Positions 35,839-46,144 are shown, counted from the stretch's first letter. The stretch: 64,000 bases of DNA from Verrucomicrobiota bacterium (GCA_026397915.1 JAPLTX010000059.1:62001-126000); one strand, 5' to 3'. Notes: generated by a model not told the origin, from the letters alone. Translations and numbers: made by a program.

Positions 35839-38703
35839 TCAGCGCGCCGGCGCTCCAAACCAGACCGGGCTGCTCCACGCAATCTCGCCGTCCTTTTGCA
35901 TCACACGAACGTAGTAGAAGGAAGACCCGGACGGCGGACGCTCGTCGGCGAACGCGAACTGGCTCAGGCGTCCGCCACCGGTCTTGCAGTGAATGAACTC
36001 GTTGTTGCGGCAAATCTCGATGCGATCAATGTCCGCCGGGCAATCGGCTTTCACCTCGACCGTCACCTTCGCGCCGGCCGGCTGCATCACCTTCTCGCCC
36101 ATCAAGTGGCCGTTCACGCGCACATCGAGGAATATCTTCGCCGCCGTGCTGGCGTAGCACCGCCGCGCGCGCAACGCGTCGAGTATCGCCTCGCGCGACA
36201 ACTCCGGCGCATAGACGCACGCCTTGCCGTAGCCGCCGGCGTGATCGGGGCTGGCGATGGAACCGATGACGATGCCGCGCGCCCAAGCGTCCTGGATAAA
36301 ATAGCCGCGCGGCGTGGTCCGCTCGGCTTCGCGCGGCGCGCCTTTGTATTCGTAGGAGCCGCGGCACTGGAAAATCTCCGCCACGGGTTGCGCGACCTCG
36401 TCGGTAAAGTTCCAATCCGTCGGCACGTTGCCCGTGTCGGCGATCTGGTGCGGGATCTGGACGAAGTTGGCTTTCATCTTCCGCAGTTCCTCCCACATCT
36501 GCGCCGGCGTGTAGCGCGTGCGTGCATTCCACCAACGCGGGAAATACGGATCAGCCAGAATCAGGTTGCGATGGCCGTAGAAGCCGTAGGGATGCTTGTC
36601 GCTGTATTCCTCAAACGTCGAGGTCCACTCCTCCGCCAGGAACGTCAGGAACCGCGGCGGGTCGTAGTTGGCACGCGCGAGCTTGGCCAGGAAGTTCCAG
36701 TGGTAGGGATTGATGTTGTAGCCGTGGTCGGTGGCGGCAGCGAAATCATGCCGCGCGATGTCGCGCATGTTCGCGTAGCTCTCGTCCACCGACTCGTCGC
36801 CGCAGCGGTTGCACTGCGAGATGTCGGTGTGATCGTGCAGGTCGCCAAAGTAAAGGTTGAGCTTCTGGCCGTTGTAACTGATCGAAGGCATCGGCCGGTC
36901 CTCGCCGCGCTCAACGCGAATCGTGCCCGGCGCGAACGGCTCTTTCGGTTCGACCAAGGGCACAAATTCCGCCTTTGGCATGGAGACGGCGGCCGGTTTC
37001 GCCGGCACGCTCGCAAGCGACACCTGGCTGTCGGCGCTCTTCGAGTCTTCCTCGCTGTCATACATGATGCGCCGCTCTTCCAACTGGTAGGCGACGACAA
37101 CCCGCTCGCCGGCCAGCGCGATGGCAGGCCAGCGATCCATTCCGGGCCGGTGCGAGACCAGCGCCGGCTCCGTCCATGACGCGCCGTCGAAACACGTCAG
37201 CGTCACGTTCCACGCGCGCGACTTCGCCTTCTTGCCTTGGGCTGCGCCGAGCGTGCGGCATGCGAGCCAGAGTCGGCCCGACGAATCGAACGCCGCCGCC
37301 GGCGCCTCCGGGTGCATGCGGAACACCGGCGAGGTCGCCGCGTAATTTCCCGGCGCGAGCAACCCGTCATCGCCCACCTTCGCGATGATGAGCCGTCGAA
37401 TCTGCGCCTGACCGATGCTGTAGGGCAGCCGTTGCTGGATGCCCTCGTCGCCGGGCCGGTTGCCCATCAGCGCGTTCTCGTAGATCAACCAAAGGTCGTT
37501 GCCGCGCGTCAGCAGCAACGGATGCCGGTCAATCGTCGGCGCGCGCGTCAATCGCGTCTCGGCGCGCCACTCTCCGCCCGCTTTGCGACGGCGTAGGAAA
37601 ACGTCGTAGTTGTTTTGCCGGAAACTGTGCCACGCCACCGCGACCTCGCCGCCCGGCAGGACCGCGACGGTCGGATCGTAGTTCGAACACTCGCCGGCGC
37701 TGACGCGTTCCGGTTTCGAAACGACGCCATCACGCAACGACGCCGCAACAATCTCGCGCCAGCCGCTCGCGTTGGATTCCCACGCCACCCAGAGTGTGCC
37801 GTCGCGCCACGCACCCGCCGGTTTCACGTCCACCGCGCCGCCGCTGCTGATGCGAACCGGCTGGCCCGGCCCGTCCACGCCGCACGGCAACGCATAGATG
37901 TCCCAGTTCTTGTTCACCTCCGCGGCGTAGAGCACGAAAACCTTGTCGCCAGCCGCGACCGCCTTGAAGCCGAGCAGGTAGATATCCTTGCCGCCGAGCG
38001 GCTGCCACTGCGCGAGTTTCTTGAACTTCTTGCCCGTGACCGTGTAGTGCGCGATCTGCATCGTGTCCGTGTTGTCGCGGAAACTGTTCCACACGACATA
38101 AACCGAACCGTCGGCGACCTGCGCCATCGTCGCCTCGTCGTTGAAGCCAACGCCCGTTGACACCTGCTCCGTCGCCGGCAGCTCGGTTTCGTAAAGCGTG
38201 ATGTCGTCAATCCAGACACGGCCCGGCGGCGCGCCGTGCGAGGACGGCGCGATGATCTGCAGCTCCATCATCCCGCTGGTCGTGACGGGCACGTCGCATT
38301 CGCACTTCCGCCACTGGTTCGGCAGTTCGTCCCAAGCGCCCGCCATCAACCGCGATGTGCCGGCCTTGGCCTTCGGCGGCGGCTCGCCGGGCGGTGCATA
38401 TCGCAGCACCACCTTGGTGCGATTCGTCGCCTTGACCCAAATCTCAAACTGGTAGCGGCAGCCGGCCTTCACCGGCACACGCTTGCGCAGCACGAGCGCC
38501 TGCTTCTCGCGCGTGACTTCGCCGCTCAGGCACGTCTTGCCGGAGTGGGCGCGCTTCGCGTCGTTGACCAGCTCGTGTTTCGCGTCCGCCTCCCAACCGC
38601 TTGTCCCTTCTTCGAAGCCGCCGTTGGTAATGAGGTTGGTTGGTGAGGCGGCCTGAACCAAGCCGACGGCCGCCAGCAGGAAGGAGAAAGTGAGCGAGCG
38701 CAT
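35839..38703 (-). CDS. Exported PHP/DUF3604 metallohydrolase-like protein with CBM and beta-propeller (paralogue A)
   Basis: A 954-residue protein with a signal peptide (MRSLTFSFLLAAVGLVQAAS). Residues ~20-175 resemble a carbohydrate-binding jelly roll (LITNGGFEEGTSGWE to WIDDITLYE). Residues ~180-590 are propeller-like repeats (DGSVYVVWNSFRDN, GEVAVAWHSFRQNNYD). Residues ~625-950 are a PHP-type domain with metal ligands HDHTDIS and TDHG, then HQIADTGNVPTDW, as in DUF3604/CehA-McbA proteins. Likely a periplasmic metal-dependent esterase or phosphatase; substrate unknown. Two related copies lie at 43383-46088 and 51561-54644. Start by signal peptide; the frame is open further to 38772. Confidence 0.85.
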   Translation of the reverse strand: MRSLTFSFLLAAVGLVQAASPTNLITNGGFEEGTSGWEADAKHELVNDAKRAHSGKTCLSGEVTREKQALVLRKRVPVKAGCRYQFEIWVKATNRTKVVLRYAPPGEPPPKAKAGTSRLMAGAWDELPNQWRKCECDVPVTTSGMMELQIIAPSSHGAPPGRVWIDDITLYETELPATEQVSTGVGFNDEATMAQVADGSVYVVWNSFRDNTDTMQIAHYTVTGKKFKKLAQWQPLGGKDIYLLGFKAVAAGDKVFVLYAAEVNKNWDIYALPCGVDGPGQPVRISSGGAVDVKPAGAWRDGTLWVAWESNASGWREIVAASLRDGVVSKPERVSAGECSNYDPTVAVLPGGEVAVAWHSFRQNNYDVFLRRRKAGGEWRAETRLTRAPTIDRHPLLLTRGNDLWLIYENALMGNRPGDEGIQQRLPYSIGQAQIRRLIIAKVGDDGLLAPGNYAATSPVFRMHPEAPAAAFDSSGRLWLACRTLGAAQGKKAKSRAWNVTLTCFDGASWTEPALVSHRPGMDRWPAIALAGERVVVAYQLEERRIMYDSEEDSKSADSQVSLASVPAKPAAVSMPKAEFVPLVEPKEPFAPGTIRVERGEDRPMPSISYNGQKLNLYFGDLHDHTDISQCNRCGDESVDESYANMRDIARHDFAAATDHGYNINPYHWNFLAKLARANYDPPRFLTFLAEEWTSTFEEYSDKHPYGFYGHRNLILADPYFPRWWNARTRYTPAQMWEELRKMKANFVQIPHQIADTGNVPTDWNFTDEVAQPVAEIFQCRGSYEYKGAPREAERTTPRGYFIQDAWARGIVIGSIASPDHAGGYGKACVYAPELSREAILDALRARRCYASTAAKIFLDVRVNGHLMGEKVMQPAGAKVTVEVKADCPADIDRIEICRNNEFIHCKTGGGRLSQFAFADERPPSGSSFYYVRVMQKDGEIAWSSPVWFGAPAR

Positions 38704-38896
38704 AACGCGATTTCTACCACTCCGCCGCGTGCGGGTCAACGCGCGGAACAAACCTTCCGCGCTCGAAAACATAGCTTGTCGCCGCCAGCGCCGCGCTGCT
38801 TCAGCCGCGCTTGCTTCGCTGGAAGCGGGCGGCGTTCAACCTTGCTTGCGCGGCGTGATTTGGGCTACAAAACGCATCGTCAGAAACCGAGGAAGC

Positions 38897-41800
38897 ATGG
38901 ATCTTACAGGGCAGACACTCGTGGGCTACGAGATCATTTCCAAGCTGGGTGCGGGCGGCATGGGGGCGGTGTTCAAGGCCCGTCAGCCGGTGCTTGACCG
39001 CATCGTCGCGCTCAAGGTTATCGCGCCGCAAGTGGCGCAGGATCCCAGTTACATCGCCCGCTTCCAACACGAGGCCAAGTCCGCCGCGCGGCTGAACCAT
39101 CCCAACATCGTCCAGGTCTATGCCGCTGGCGAAGATTCCGGCATGCACTTCATGGTCTCGGAGTTCGTTGAGGGCGAGTCGCTCCAGCAACGGCTCAGCC
39201 GCGAAGGGCGCATGGACCCGCAAGAGGCGCTGGCCACCTGCGTCTTTGTGGCCGAAGGGTTGAAGCACGCGTGGGACGAGGCACGGATCATCCATCGCGA
39301 CATCAAGCCCGACAACATCTTCCTTTCCGTCAAAGGCGTTGTAAAAGTGGGCGACCTCGGTTTGGCCAAGAGCGTCGGGCCGGAGACGAGCGCGGCGCTG
39401 ACGCAATCGGGCACAACGGTGGGCACGCCGTTCTATTGCAGTCCTGAGCAGGCGCAGGCGGAGAAGGAGATAGATTTTCGGGCCGACATTTACAGCTTGG
39501 GCTGCACGCTTTACCACATGCTCAGTGGCAAGAGGCCTTACGATAGCGGGCAAAACCAATCGCCGATGTCGGTGATGGTAAAACAGATTCACGATCCGCC
39601 GCCGGCAGTGCTGCAAGTCTGGCCTGAGTGTCCGATGCCGCTGGTGATGTTGCTGGGCAGGATGCTGAAGAAGAATCCCAACGAGCGGCACCAGAGCTAT
39701 GAGGAATTGATCGAGGACATGCGGCGGGTGCACGAACAGCTCAGCCAGCCGCAAGCCGCCGTTCCCCAGCCGATTCCCCACGCGGTGGAACCGGAGGACG
39801 CCTCACGCAAGCGAATGCCGATGGTGATGGGCGGCATCGCCGCCGTTGTCGTGGCCGCGGGATTGTTGTTGTGGGCACCGTGGAAGCAGCCGAGCCAGAG
39901 CGATGCGGGGCGCGTGCCCTCACGTGCCGATCAGGGCGCACCAAAAACGTCCGATTCAGGAACCGGGTCTGCAATCGCTCCAGCCGTTGCCGAGACAGCG
40001 ACCAAGCCGCCCTCGGAAACGCTGGCTCCACCGAAAACCGAAGCGGCTCCGGCTGTTGCAGAAACTCCTGTCAAGCCGCCAGCCGAAATGCCGGCTTCAC
40101 GGAAACCCGAAACAGCCACCGCTGCAACGGCGGACCCATTCATCGCCGAAGTCGTCGCGTTGCCAGCCGAGAAGCAAATCCAGCGTGTGATGGCGGAATT
40201 GAAGAGGCTCAATCCCGACTTCGACAATCGGGAAACACACACCATCCGCGAGAGCGCGGTGACGCAACTGGCCATCTCGACCGTCGGCGTGAAAGACATC
40301 TCGCCGCTGCGGGCGTTGCGCCAACTCGACGAAGTCCGGTGCTCCGGCACGCAGGAGGAACCGTCTCCGTTGTCGGACCTGTCGCCGCTGCGCGGGCTGT
40401 CGTTGCGGCACTTGGCGTGCGACTTCACCGCTGTCAGCGACCTCTCGCCACTCGCGGGGATGCCGCTGGCTTTCCTCGACATCAGCGGCACTCAGGTCAT
40501 CAACCTTTCACCGCTGGCGGATTTGTCGCTGACGGAACTGCGCTGCCCGCCGGCGGCGGCGCGAAACAAGGACATCGCGCAACTGTTGCTCAAGCTGCCC
40601 GCGTTGCAGCGCGTCAACGGCCAGTCGCCCGCCGCGTTCCTGGCCTCTCTCGCCAAAGTGCCCGCAGCGGAACCCGCGAGTCCCCAGCCATCCTCGCCGA
40701 CGCCCGCGAGCGGAATGGTCGCACCTCCCGCTGCGTCTGCGGAGGATCCGTTCGTGCAGACGGTCGCGGCGCTGCCCGCTGAGCAACAAGTGGCGCGCGT
40801 CATGGCCCGGCTCAGGGAACTGAACCCGCAGTTCGACGGCAGGGAGACGCACAAGGTGGAAGGCGGGGCCGTGACGGAACTGTCGTTCTCCACCGTTGGC
40901 GTTACCGACATCACGCCGCTCAAGGCGCTAAAGTGGCTGAAGAAACTCGTCATCGTGCCGCCGACGTTGAACCAGAAAGGCGCGCTGGCCGATCTGGCTC
41001 CGCTCCAGGGATTGCCGCTGACGTGGCTCTGGTGCCACGGCAACCCCATCACCGACCTGACGCCCTTGCGAGGGATGCCGTTGACGGTCTTGAGCTTTAG
41101 CGGCACCCAGGTCAATGACCTCTCGCCGTTGAACGACATGAAGCTGGCCATCCTGAGCTTCAGCGACACGCCCGTCACCGACCTTGTGCCACTCGAAGGA
41201 ATGCCGCTGACAGTGCTCTGGTGCAACAACACGAAGGTCACCGACCTCTCGCCGCTTCAAGCCATGCCATTGCAGGAACTGAGGTGCAGTTTTGTTCCTA
41301 CCCGCGACGCCGCCATCCTGCGCGGCATCCGCACGCTGGCGCGAATCAACGACACGTCGGCGCAAATGTTTTGGATTCGCGTCGGGCCGATTGCTGCGAC
41401 GGCAGCAAGCCGGCAGCCTTCCACCGGAACCGCCACGACATCCGGTGCGCAAAGAACCATGACCACCTCCACCGGTATCGAACTAGTCTGGATTCCGCCA
41501 GGGGAGTTCATGATGGGCAGCACGAAGGATGAACAGGAGTGGGCAATTGCGAACAGAGCGTCAGCTGAACATGTGAACCATGAAGGGCAGGAACCGCGGC
41601 GGGCCATCATCAAAAATGGACTCTGGTTGGGAAGAACAGAAATCACGATGGGGCAGTGGAAGTTATTTGTAAGCGAGAGCAATTACGAAACAGATGCTGA
41701 GAAAGCAGGCAAGGGAGATCCTTGTTGGAGGAAACCTGACTTTGGATTCGCGCCAAAAGACAACCACGCGGTGACATACATTACTTGGAACGATGCGATG

Positions 41801-43228
41801 GCATTCTGCCAGTGGCTAACAGACAAGGAGAAGAAGGCAAAGAAGCTCCCAGCGGGGATGGTTTACCGGCTGCCGACGGAGGCGGAGTGGGAATATGCCT
41901 GCCGTGCGGGCAAGCAGACGAAGTTTTGGTGGGGCGATACAGTTGAAGGCGTCGAGAAAAGGATGAACTTGAGCGGTGCGCCCGATGGTTTCGACTTTGT
42001 ATCGCCAGTGGACCACTATGGCTCGCGAGGACGGAATAATTTCGGGCTGGCCGACATGTTGGGCAATGTTTGGGAGTGGTGCTTGGATGGCTCAAATCGG
42101 CAACATGCGGACGTCGAGCCGTCCAATGAGAGGGGGTCGGCGTATGCGTTGCGCGGTGGGTCGTTCCAGAACACTATCGGCAGTTGCCGCTGCGCATTTC
42201 GACTTATTCGCAATCCAGCTTTCGCTGCAAATTGCTTTGGCTTCCGTATATGTTGTGGCGTGCCGGAAGGCAGCGGGCAGGCGGCCGGAACTTCAACGAC
42301 GGTTCCCACGACAACAAAAGTTTCACCGCCGTCAGCGGCACCCGTGGTCGGCGGCGCTCCGACAAGCCCGCCGTTGGTCACCTCCACCGGCATGGAATTG
42401 CTCTGGATTCCACCCGGCGAGTTCCTCCTCGGCAGCACACAGGAAGAACGGGCGTGGGCATTGCAAAACGGGTGCGTTGCGGAAGGGGTCAAGCGCGAAG
42501 GCGAAGCCCCGCGCAAAGCGGCCATCAAGCAGGGCTTTTGGATGGGCAAGACGGAAGTCACCGTGGGCCAGTGGAAGCTGTTTGTAGCCGCCACTGGCTA
42601 CGTCACCGAAGGCGAGAAGAAAGGCGAGTCTTACACGACGCTAGGGCCGGGACAAAACTATGGCTTGGTCAAGGGCGCAAACTGGAAAGACCCGAGCTTT
42701 GGCTTCAAGCTCAAGGACAACTGCGCGGTAAGTTGCATCAGTTGGAACGATGCGATGGCGTTCTGCGAATGGCTCAGCGAACGCGAGCAGAAGGCGGGGC
42801 GGTTGCCGCCGGGTTTCAAGGTGCGGCTGCCGACGGAGGCGGAGTGGGAGTATGCGTGCCGGGCGGGCACGCAAACAAAATTCTGGTGGGGCGAAACCAA
42901 GGAAGGCGGCGACAACCGGCTGAATTGGAGCGGCAAAGGCGACGGCTTTGAGTTTGTCTCGCCGGTGGACCACTACGGCTCGCGGGGGCGGAACAAGTTT
43001 GGACTGGCGGACATGCTGGGTAACGTGTGGGAATGGTGTCTGGATGAGTGCGATGAAAAGCAGGCCCACGAAGAGTGCTACAAAGGCAATCCCGGCCATC
43101 GCGTCTTGCGTGGCGGGTCGTTCCACGACTCCCCTGGCTTCGGTCGGTGTGCCTATCGTTTCACCTACGCCCCGACCCACTCGGATAGCTTCAACGGCTT
43201 TCGGATCTGTGTGGGAGTGGATCGCTGA
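38897..43228 (+). CDS. Giant Ser/Thr protein kinase fused to two LRR-like and two SUMF1-like domains
   Basis: The 1443-residue protein begins with a Hanks-type kinase (1-275): GAGGMGAVFKA, ALKVIA, HRDIKPDNIF, GDLGLAK in place of DFG, and GTPFYCSPEQ. One membrane segment follows (~306-330). Then come a Pro/Ala/Thr linker and two homologous leucine-rich-like blocks (~411-585 and ~615-828; ISTVGVKDISPLRAL and FSTVGVTDITPLKAL). Two SUMF1 domains follow (~854-1121 and ~1158-1443; both LPTEAEWEYACRAG, GLADMLGNVWEWCLD). Extracellular SUMF1 and LRR parts probably sense a ligand while the kinase is cytoplasmic. Neither SUMF1 domain has the catalytic Cys pair of true formylglycine-generating enzymes. 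The ATG at 38897 has GAGG 4 bases upstream; the frame is open to 38690. Confidence 0.92.
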   Translation: MDLTGQTLVGYEIISKLGAGGMGAVFKARQPVLDRIVALKVIAPQVAQDPSYIARFQHEAKSAARLNHPNIVQVYAAGEDSGMHFMVSEFVEGESLQQRLSREGRMDPQEALATCVFVAEGLKHAWDEARIIHRDIKPDNIFLSVKGVVKVGDLGLAKSVGPETSAALTQSGTTVGTPFYCSPEQAQAEKEIDFRADIYSLGCTLYHMLSGKRPYDSGQNQSPMSVMVKQIHDPPPAVLQVWPECPMPLVMLLGRMLKKNPNERHQSYEELIEDMRRVHEQLSQPQAAVPQPIPHAVEPEDASRKRMPMVMGGIAAVVVAAGLLLWAPWKQPSQSDAGRVPSRADQGAPKTSDSGTGSAIAPAVAETATKPPSETLAPPKTEAAPAVAETPVKPPAEMPASRKPETATAATADPFIAEVVALPAEKQIQRVMAELKRLNPDFDNRETHTIRESAVTQLAISTVGVKDISPLRALRQLDEVRCSGTQEEPSPLSDLSPLRGLSLRHLACDFTAVSDLSPLAGMPLAFLDISGTQVINLSPLADLSLTELRCPPAAARNKDIAQLLLKLPALQRVNGQSPAAFLASLAKVPAAEPASPQPSSPTPASGMVAPPAASAEDPFVQTVAALPAEQQVARVMARLRELNPQFDGRETHKVEGGAVTELSFSTVGVTDITPLKALKWLKKLVIVPPTLNQKGALADLAPLQGLPLTWLWCHGNPITDLTPLRGMPLTVLSFSGTQVNDLSPLNDMKLAILSFSDTPVTDLVPLEGMPLTVLWCNNTKVTDLSPLQAMPLQELRCSFVPTRDAAILRGIRTLARINDTSAQMFWIRVGPIAATAASRQPSTGTATTSGAQRTMTTSTGIELVWIPPGEFMMGSTKDEQEWAIANRASAEHVNHEGQEPRRAIIKNGLWLGRTEITMGQWKLFVSESNYETDAEKAGKGDPCWRKPDFGFAPKDNHAVTYITWNDAMAFCQWLTDKEKKAKKLPAGMVYRLPTEAEWEYACRAGKQTKFWWGDTVEGVEKRMNLSGAPDGFDFVSPVDHYGSRGRNNFGLADMLGNVWEWCLDGSNRQHADVEPSNERGSAYALRGGSFQNTIGSCRCAFRLIRNPAFAANCFGFRICCGVPEGSGQAAGTSTTVPTTTKVSPPSAAPVVGGAPTSPPLVTSTGMELLWIPPGEFLLGSTQEERAWALQNGCVAEGVKREGEAPRKAAIKQGFWMGKTEVTVGQWKLFVAATGYVTEGEKKGESYTTLGPGQNYGLVKGANWKDPSFGFKLKDNCAVSCISWNDAMAFCEWLSEREQKAGRLPPGFKVRLPTEAEWEYACRAGTQTKFWWGETKEGGDNRLNWSGKGDGFEFVSPVDHYGSRGRNKFGLADMLGNVWEWCLDECDEKQAHEECYKGNPGHRVLRGGSFHDSPGFGRCAYRFTYAPTHSDSFNGFRICVGVDR

Positions 43229-43382
43229 GTCGAGGAAGGGACGGGCGGGGAAGTGAAGAGTTGAGAGTGAACTCCGACATATTTCATCATCGGGGTCATT
43301 TCCTGCTTCTTGACGGATTCCTCGCCGGCCATCGGCTGGTCACGGAGATTTTGCTGCGGCGCATCCGCGGACTGTGACGTTG

Positions 43383-46088
43383 CTACGGCTTGCGGCTGAC
43401 CCAGATCGGCGAGGTCCATGCGAGATCGTTGGCGCCGACTTGGGCACGGACGTAATAGTAGGCACTCTGGCCGGGTTTCAACGCAGGGTCGGTGAAGGTG
43501 AAGGTGGTCTCGGTTGCGTTGGGCTTGCTCGTGTAAACGAACTGGCCGTCGCGGACGATCTGCACAAGCGCGAGCGGTTCGGCGGCGGCGAGCTTCGCCT
43601 CGATGGTTGGCGCGGCGGACACTTCAATCTCCTCACCCTGCGGTTTGCCGCCGATGCGCACCTGGATGGAGACTTTGGTTGTGCCGCCAAACGTGCGCCG
43701 GGCGCGCAGGGCGTCGAGGATGGCTTTGCGGCTGAAGTCGGTGGCCCAGACGCCGGCGTTGGCGATGTGCGTCTGGCCGTGATCGCTGGAGGCGATGATG
43801 CCGATGCGAACGCCTTTGGCGAGGGCATCCCACATGAAGTTGCCCGGCGTCATGATCTTCGCCGCGCGCGGGCAGTCGGCAAACTCGTAGTTGCCACGGA
43901 TCTGGAAAATCTCCGCGACGCGCTCGTGCTCTTTGTTCCACTTGTCCCAGTCCATGCGCGAGCCGGCGTCGGCAAGCTGGTGGGGGATGGCGATGCAGCC
44001 GCTGTTGGCGAGGACGCGGAAGAGTTCCTCCGGCGAGTCCTCCTCGCGCACGGGCCGGCCGCGCACGTCGGAGATGACGTTCTTGTGGCCGCCGCGCTGC
44101 TGATAGCTGCCGCCGTGTTCGTAGCCGTAGAGGGCGAGGAACCGGCCGGGGATGCTGTAGAGGTCGCAGTATTTCTCGGAGCGCCACCAAGCGTAGTCCT
44201 GGCGCGGACGCTGGATGCGGTCGCTGCGATGCTTGAGGATGTCCTGGTCGTGGTCGCTGATCGCGAGCCAGTCGAGCTTGTAGGCGTCGAGCGCGTAACG
44301 GTAGCCGTCCTGCAACGAGCCGTCGCCGCCGTTGGCGCACTGGCTGATGTCAGTGTGACGGTGTGTGTCGCCGAGCAGCAGCCGGTAACTTTTGCCGCCA
44401 ACGCTCCACTCGCGCGGCAACGGTTTCTGTTCGGGATCGCTGGTGACGGGCGCGACCTTGCCGAGCGTGCCGGCGGCGGCGAATTGCGGCGGGCGCGGCT
44501 CGGAGCCGAAGCCGCGCAGCGACGCGACGAACACATCGTGGTCCACCGGCATCGCGGGCCGGCGTCGCGTGCGGTTGTCGCCAGCGAAAGCCACTAGCAG
44601 GTTGCCATCGCGGTTAAGCGCGGTGTCGAGGCGCATGTCCTGCCGGCCGTTGCTGTGCGGCAGGAGGATCGGTCGCGACCATTTCTCACCGTCGTAGCAA
44701 TGGGCAAAGAGCAGCCACATGCTGTGGGTTTGCGCGGTGCCGCCTTTCTTGGCCGGCGGCGCGACGGGCCGCACGTCGTTCTGGAAACGATAGATGACCC
44801 ACACGCGGTCGCGACCATCCACGGCGACAGCGGGATACTCGACCCACTTCGCATCGGGAACCGGCGTGGCGTCCATGAGCGCCTGCGCGGGCCGCGAGAG
44901 TTTGCCGTTCTCCAGACACGCCACCTCGCTGCGACGCCAGGAGTGGAGCACGCCTCCCGGCGTGGGATGCTTGCCCCATTCCTCCATGCTCACGTCCCAA
45001 GCGATCCAGACACGGCCCGCCGAGTCAGCGGCAACGGAGGCGTGGGCCTCTCGTTCGGCGGACGCGGCAACGGGCATCGCGGGGCCGAGTGGTTTGCCGT
45101 CGCGGAACTCGCGCAGGTAGATGTCGAAGCTGCCGTTGCGGTAGGTGTCCCACGCGACAACGATGCGGCCGTCAGGCGCGGCGCAGATGGCAGGCTCCCA
45201 GTCGTCGCTGGCGTGCTCGCTAACGTTCACGGGCGCGCCGAGTCCATCGCTGCCTAGCTCAGCGAGCAGGACTTCGTAATGGAGGTCGTCCGCGACTGCC
45301 TGCCACGCGAGCCAGAGATCACCGCCCTTGTCGCGCGCGAGCCGTGGCCAGAAATCGTTTCGCGGCGAGCGCGTGAGTTGAATCGCCGGCTTGCCGGGCG
45401 TGCGCGCCCAGAGGTCCCATTGCTTGCCGTCGTTGGCGGCCCAGACGCACCAGAGTTCGCCGCGCCCGTTTACCGCGACACGTGGCTCGTGGAAATCGCC
45501 TGCCTCGGTCAGCGGCTCGGCCTTGTCGCCCACGCGCAGCCAGACGCGGTCCTTCTTGCCGTCCCACGCGACGTATGCGACCGCCGTGCGCCCATCCGGC
45601 AGCACGGCGATGCTCGGAAACTCCTCCTCCGCCTCGCCGCCGCTGGTCAACGACTGCACGTCCGGCAGACAGCGCAACCGCATGTTGCCGTCGAGGAACG
45701 TCATGTCCCCGCGCTTCGCGATGTCGGCCAGCGGCACGGTGAAGTCGCCGAGCTTTGTCGAAACCGTCAGCGTGGCCGACAGCGGCGCGTTCACGGTAAG
45801 CAACAAACCCTTGCCGAGCGTGGAGCGGCGGATGTTGCGGCCGACTTTGATGGTTTCTTTGCTCTGTTGCGTGCGCGCCTGCCACGTTGCGCCGTCGAGT
45901 TTGTCGGTGTCCTCGAACAACCACTCGCGCACGGCGACCTTGCCGCCATCGTTGACGCGGGCAGAACCGTCCCACACGACAGCAGGGCCGATGGCTTTTT
46001 CGTTGAGTGTGAGCCAGAGGGTGAGGTTCTCGCCGCGGGCGGATGCCGCCAACAGCACCAGTGTGAGACACAAGGCGGAGGTTTTCAC
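43383..46088 (-). CDS. Exported PHP/DUF3604 protein with beta-propeller (paralogue B)
   Basis: A 901-residue protein with a signal peptide (MKTSALCLTLVLLAASARGE) and propeller-like repeats (DGRTAVAYVAWDGKKD, GRIVVAWDTYRNGSFD). Its PHP-type domain from about residue 580 shows GDTHRHTDIS and WLAISDHDQD. The C-terminal SPALKPGQSAYYYVRAQVGANDLAWTSPIW pattern is shared with paralogues A and C. It lacks the N-terminal jelly roll of A. The start is GTG at 46088, chosen because it begins the signal peptide. The gene converges on the kinase gene. Substrate unknown; the family includes CehA/McbA-type hydrolases and many DUF3604 proteins of unknown activity. Confidence 0.85.
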   Translation of the reverse strand: MKTSALCLTLVLLAASARGENLTLWLTLNEKAIGPAVVWDGSARVNDGGKVAVREWLFEDTDKLDGATWQARTQQSKETIKVGRNIRRSTLGKGLLLTVNAPLSATLTVSTKLGDFTVPLADIAKRGDMTFLDGNMRLRCLPDVQSLTSGGEAEEEFPSIAVLPDGRTAVAYVAWDGKKDRVWLRVGDKAEPLTEAGDFHEPRVAVNGRGELWCVWAANDGKQWDLWARTPGKPAIQLTRSPRNDFWPRLARDKGGDLWLAWQAVADDLHYEVLLAELGSDGLGAPVNVSEHASDDWEPAICAAPDGRIVVAWDTYRNGSFDIYLREFRDGKPLGPAMPVAASAEREAHASVAADSAGRVWIAWDVSMEEWGKHPTPGGVLHSWRRSEVACLENGKLSRPAQALMDATPVPDAKWVEYPAVAVDGRDRVWVIYRFQNDVRPVAPPAKKGGTAQTHSMWLLFAHCYDGEKWSRPILLPHSNGRQDMRLDTALNRDGNLLVAFAGDNRTRRRPAMPVDHDVFVASLRGFGSEPRPPQFAAAGTLGKVAPVTSDPEQKPLPREWSVGGKSYRLLLGDTHRHTDISQCANGGDGSLQDGYRYALDAYKLDWLAISDHDQDILKHRSDRIQRPRQDYAWWRSEKYCDLYSIPGRFLALYGYEHGGSYQQRGGHKNVISDVRGRPVREEDSPEELFRVLANSGCIAIPHQLADAGSRMDWDKWNKEHERVAEIFQIRGNYEFADCPRAAKIMTPGNFMWDALAKGVRIGIIASSDHGQTHIANAGVWATDFSRKAILDALRARRTFGGTTKVSIQVRIGGKPQGEEIEVSAAPTIEAKLAAAEPLALVQIVRDGQFVYTSKPNATETTFTFTDPALKPGQSAYYYVRAQVGANDLAWTSPIWVSRKP

Positions 46089-46144
46089 AGCGCCGCGAGT
46101 CTAGCGACGCTGACACCGATTGACAAGCGCACGGCTGGGCCGCG

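Noticed and set aside
38704..38896. Promoter TTGCTT-18-TACAAA before the kinase gene
   Set aside because: Both boxes match consensus poorly, so I did not list it.
41457..43228. Diversity-generating retroelement target (SUMF1/C-lectin-like ends resemble known variable regions)
   Set aside because: No reverse transcriptase, template repeat or adenine-biased repeat pair was found in the window.
43229..43382. Small gene or terminator in the gap between the kinase and paralogue B
   Set aside because: No ribosome binding site, no convincing hairpin and no coding pattern; I see nothing supportable there.
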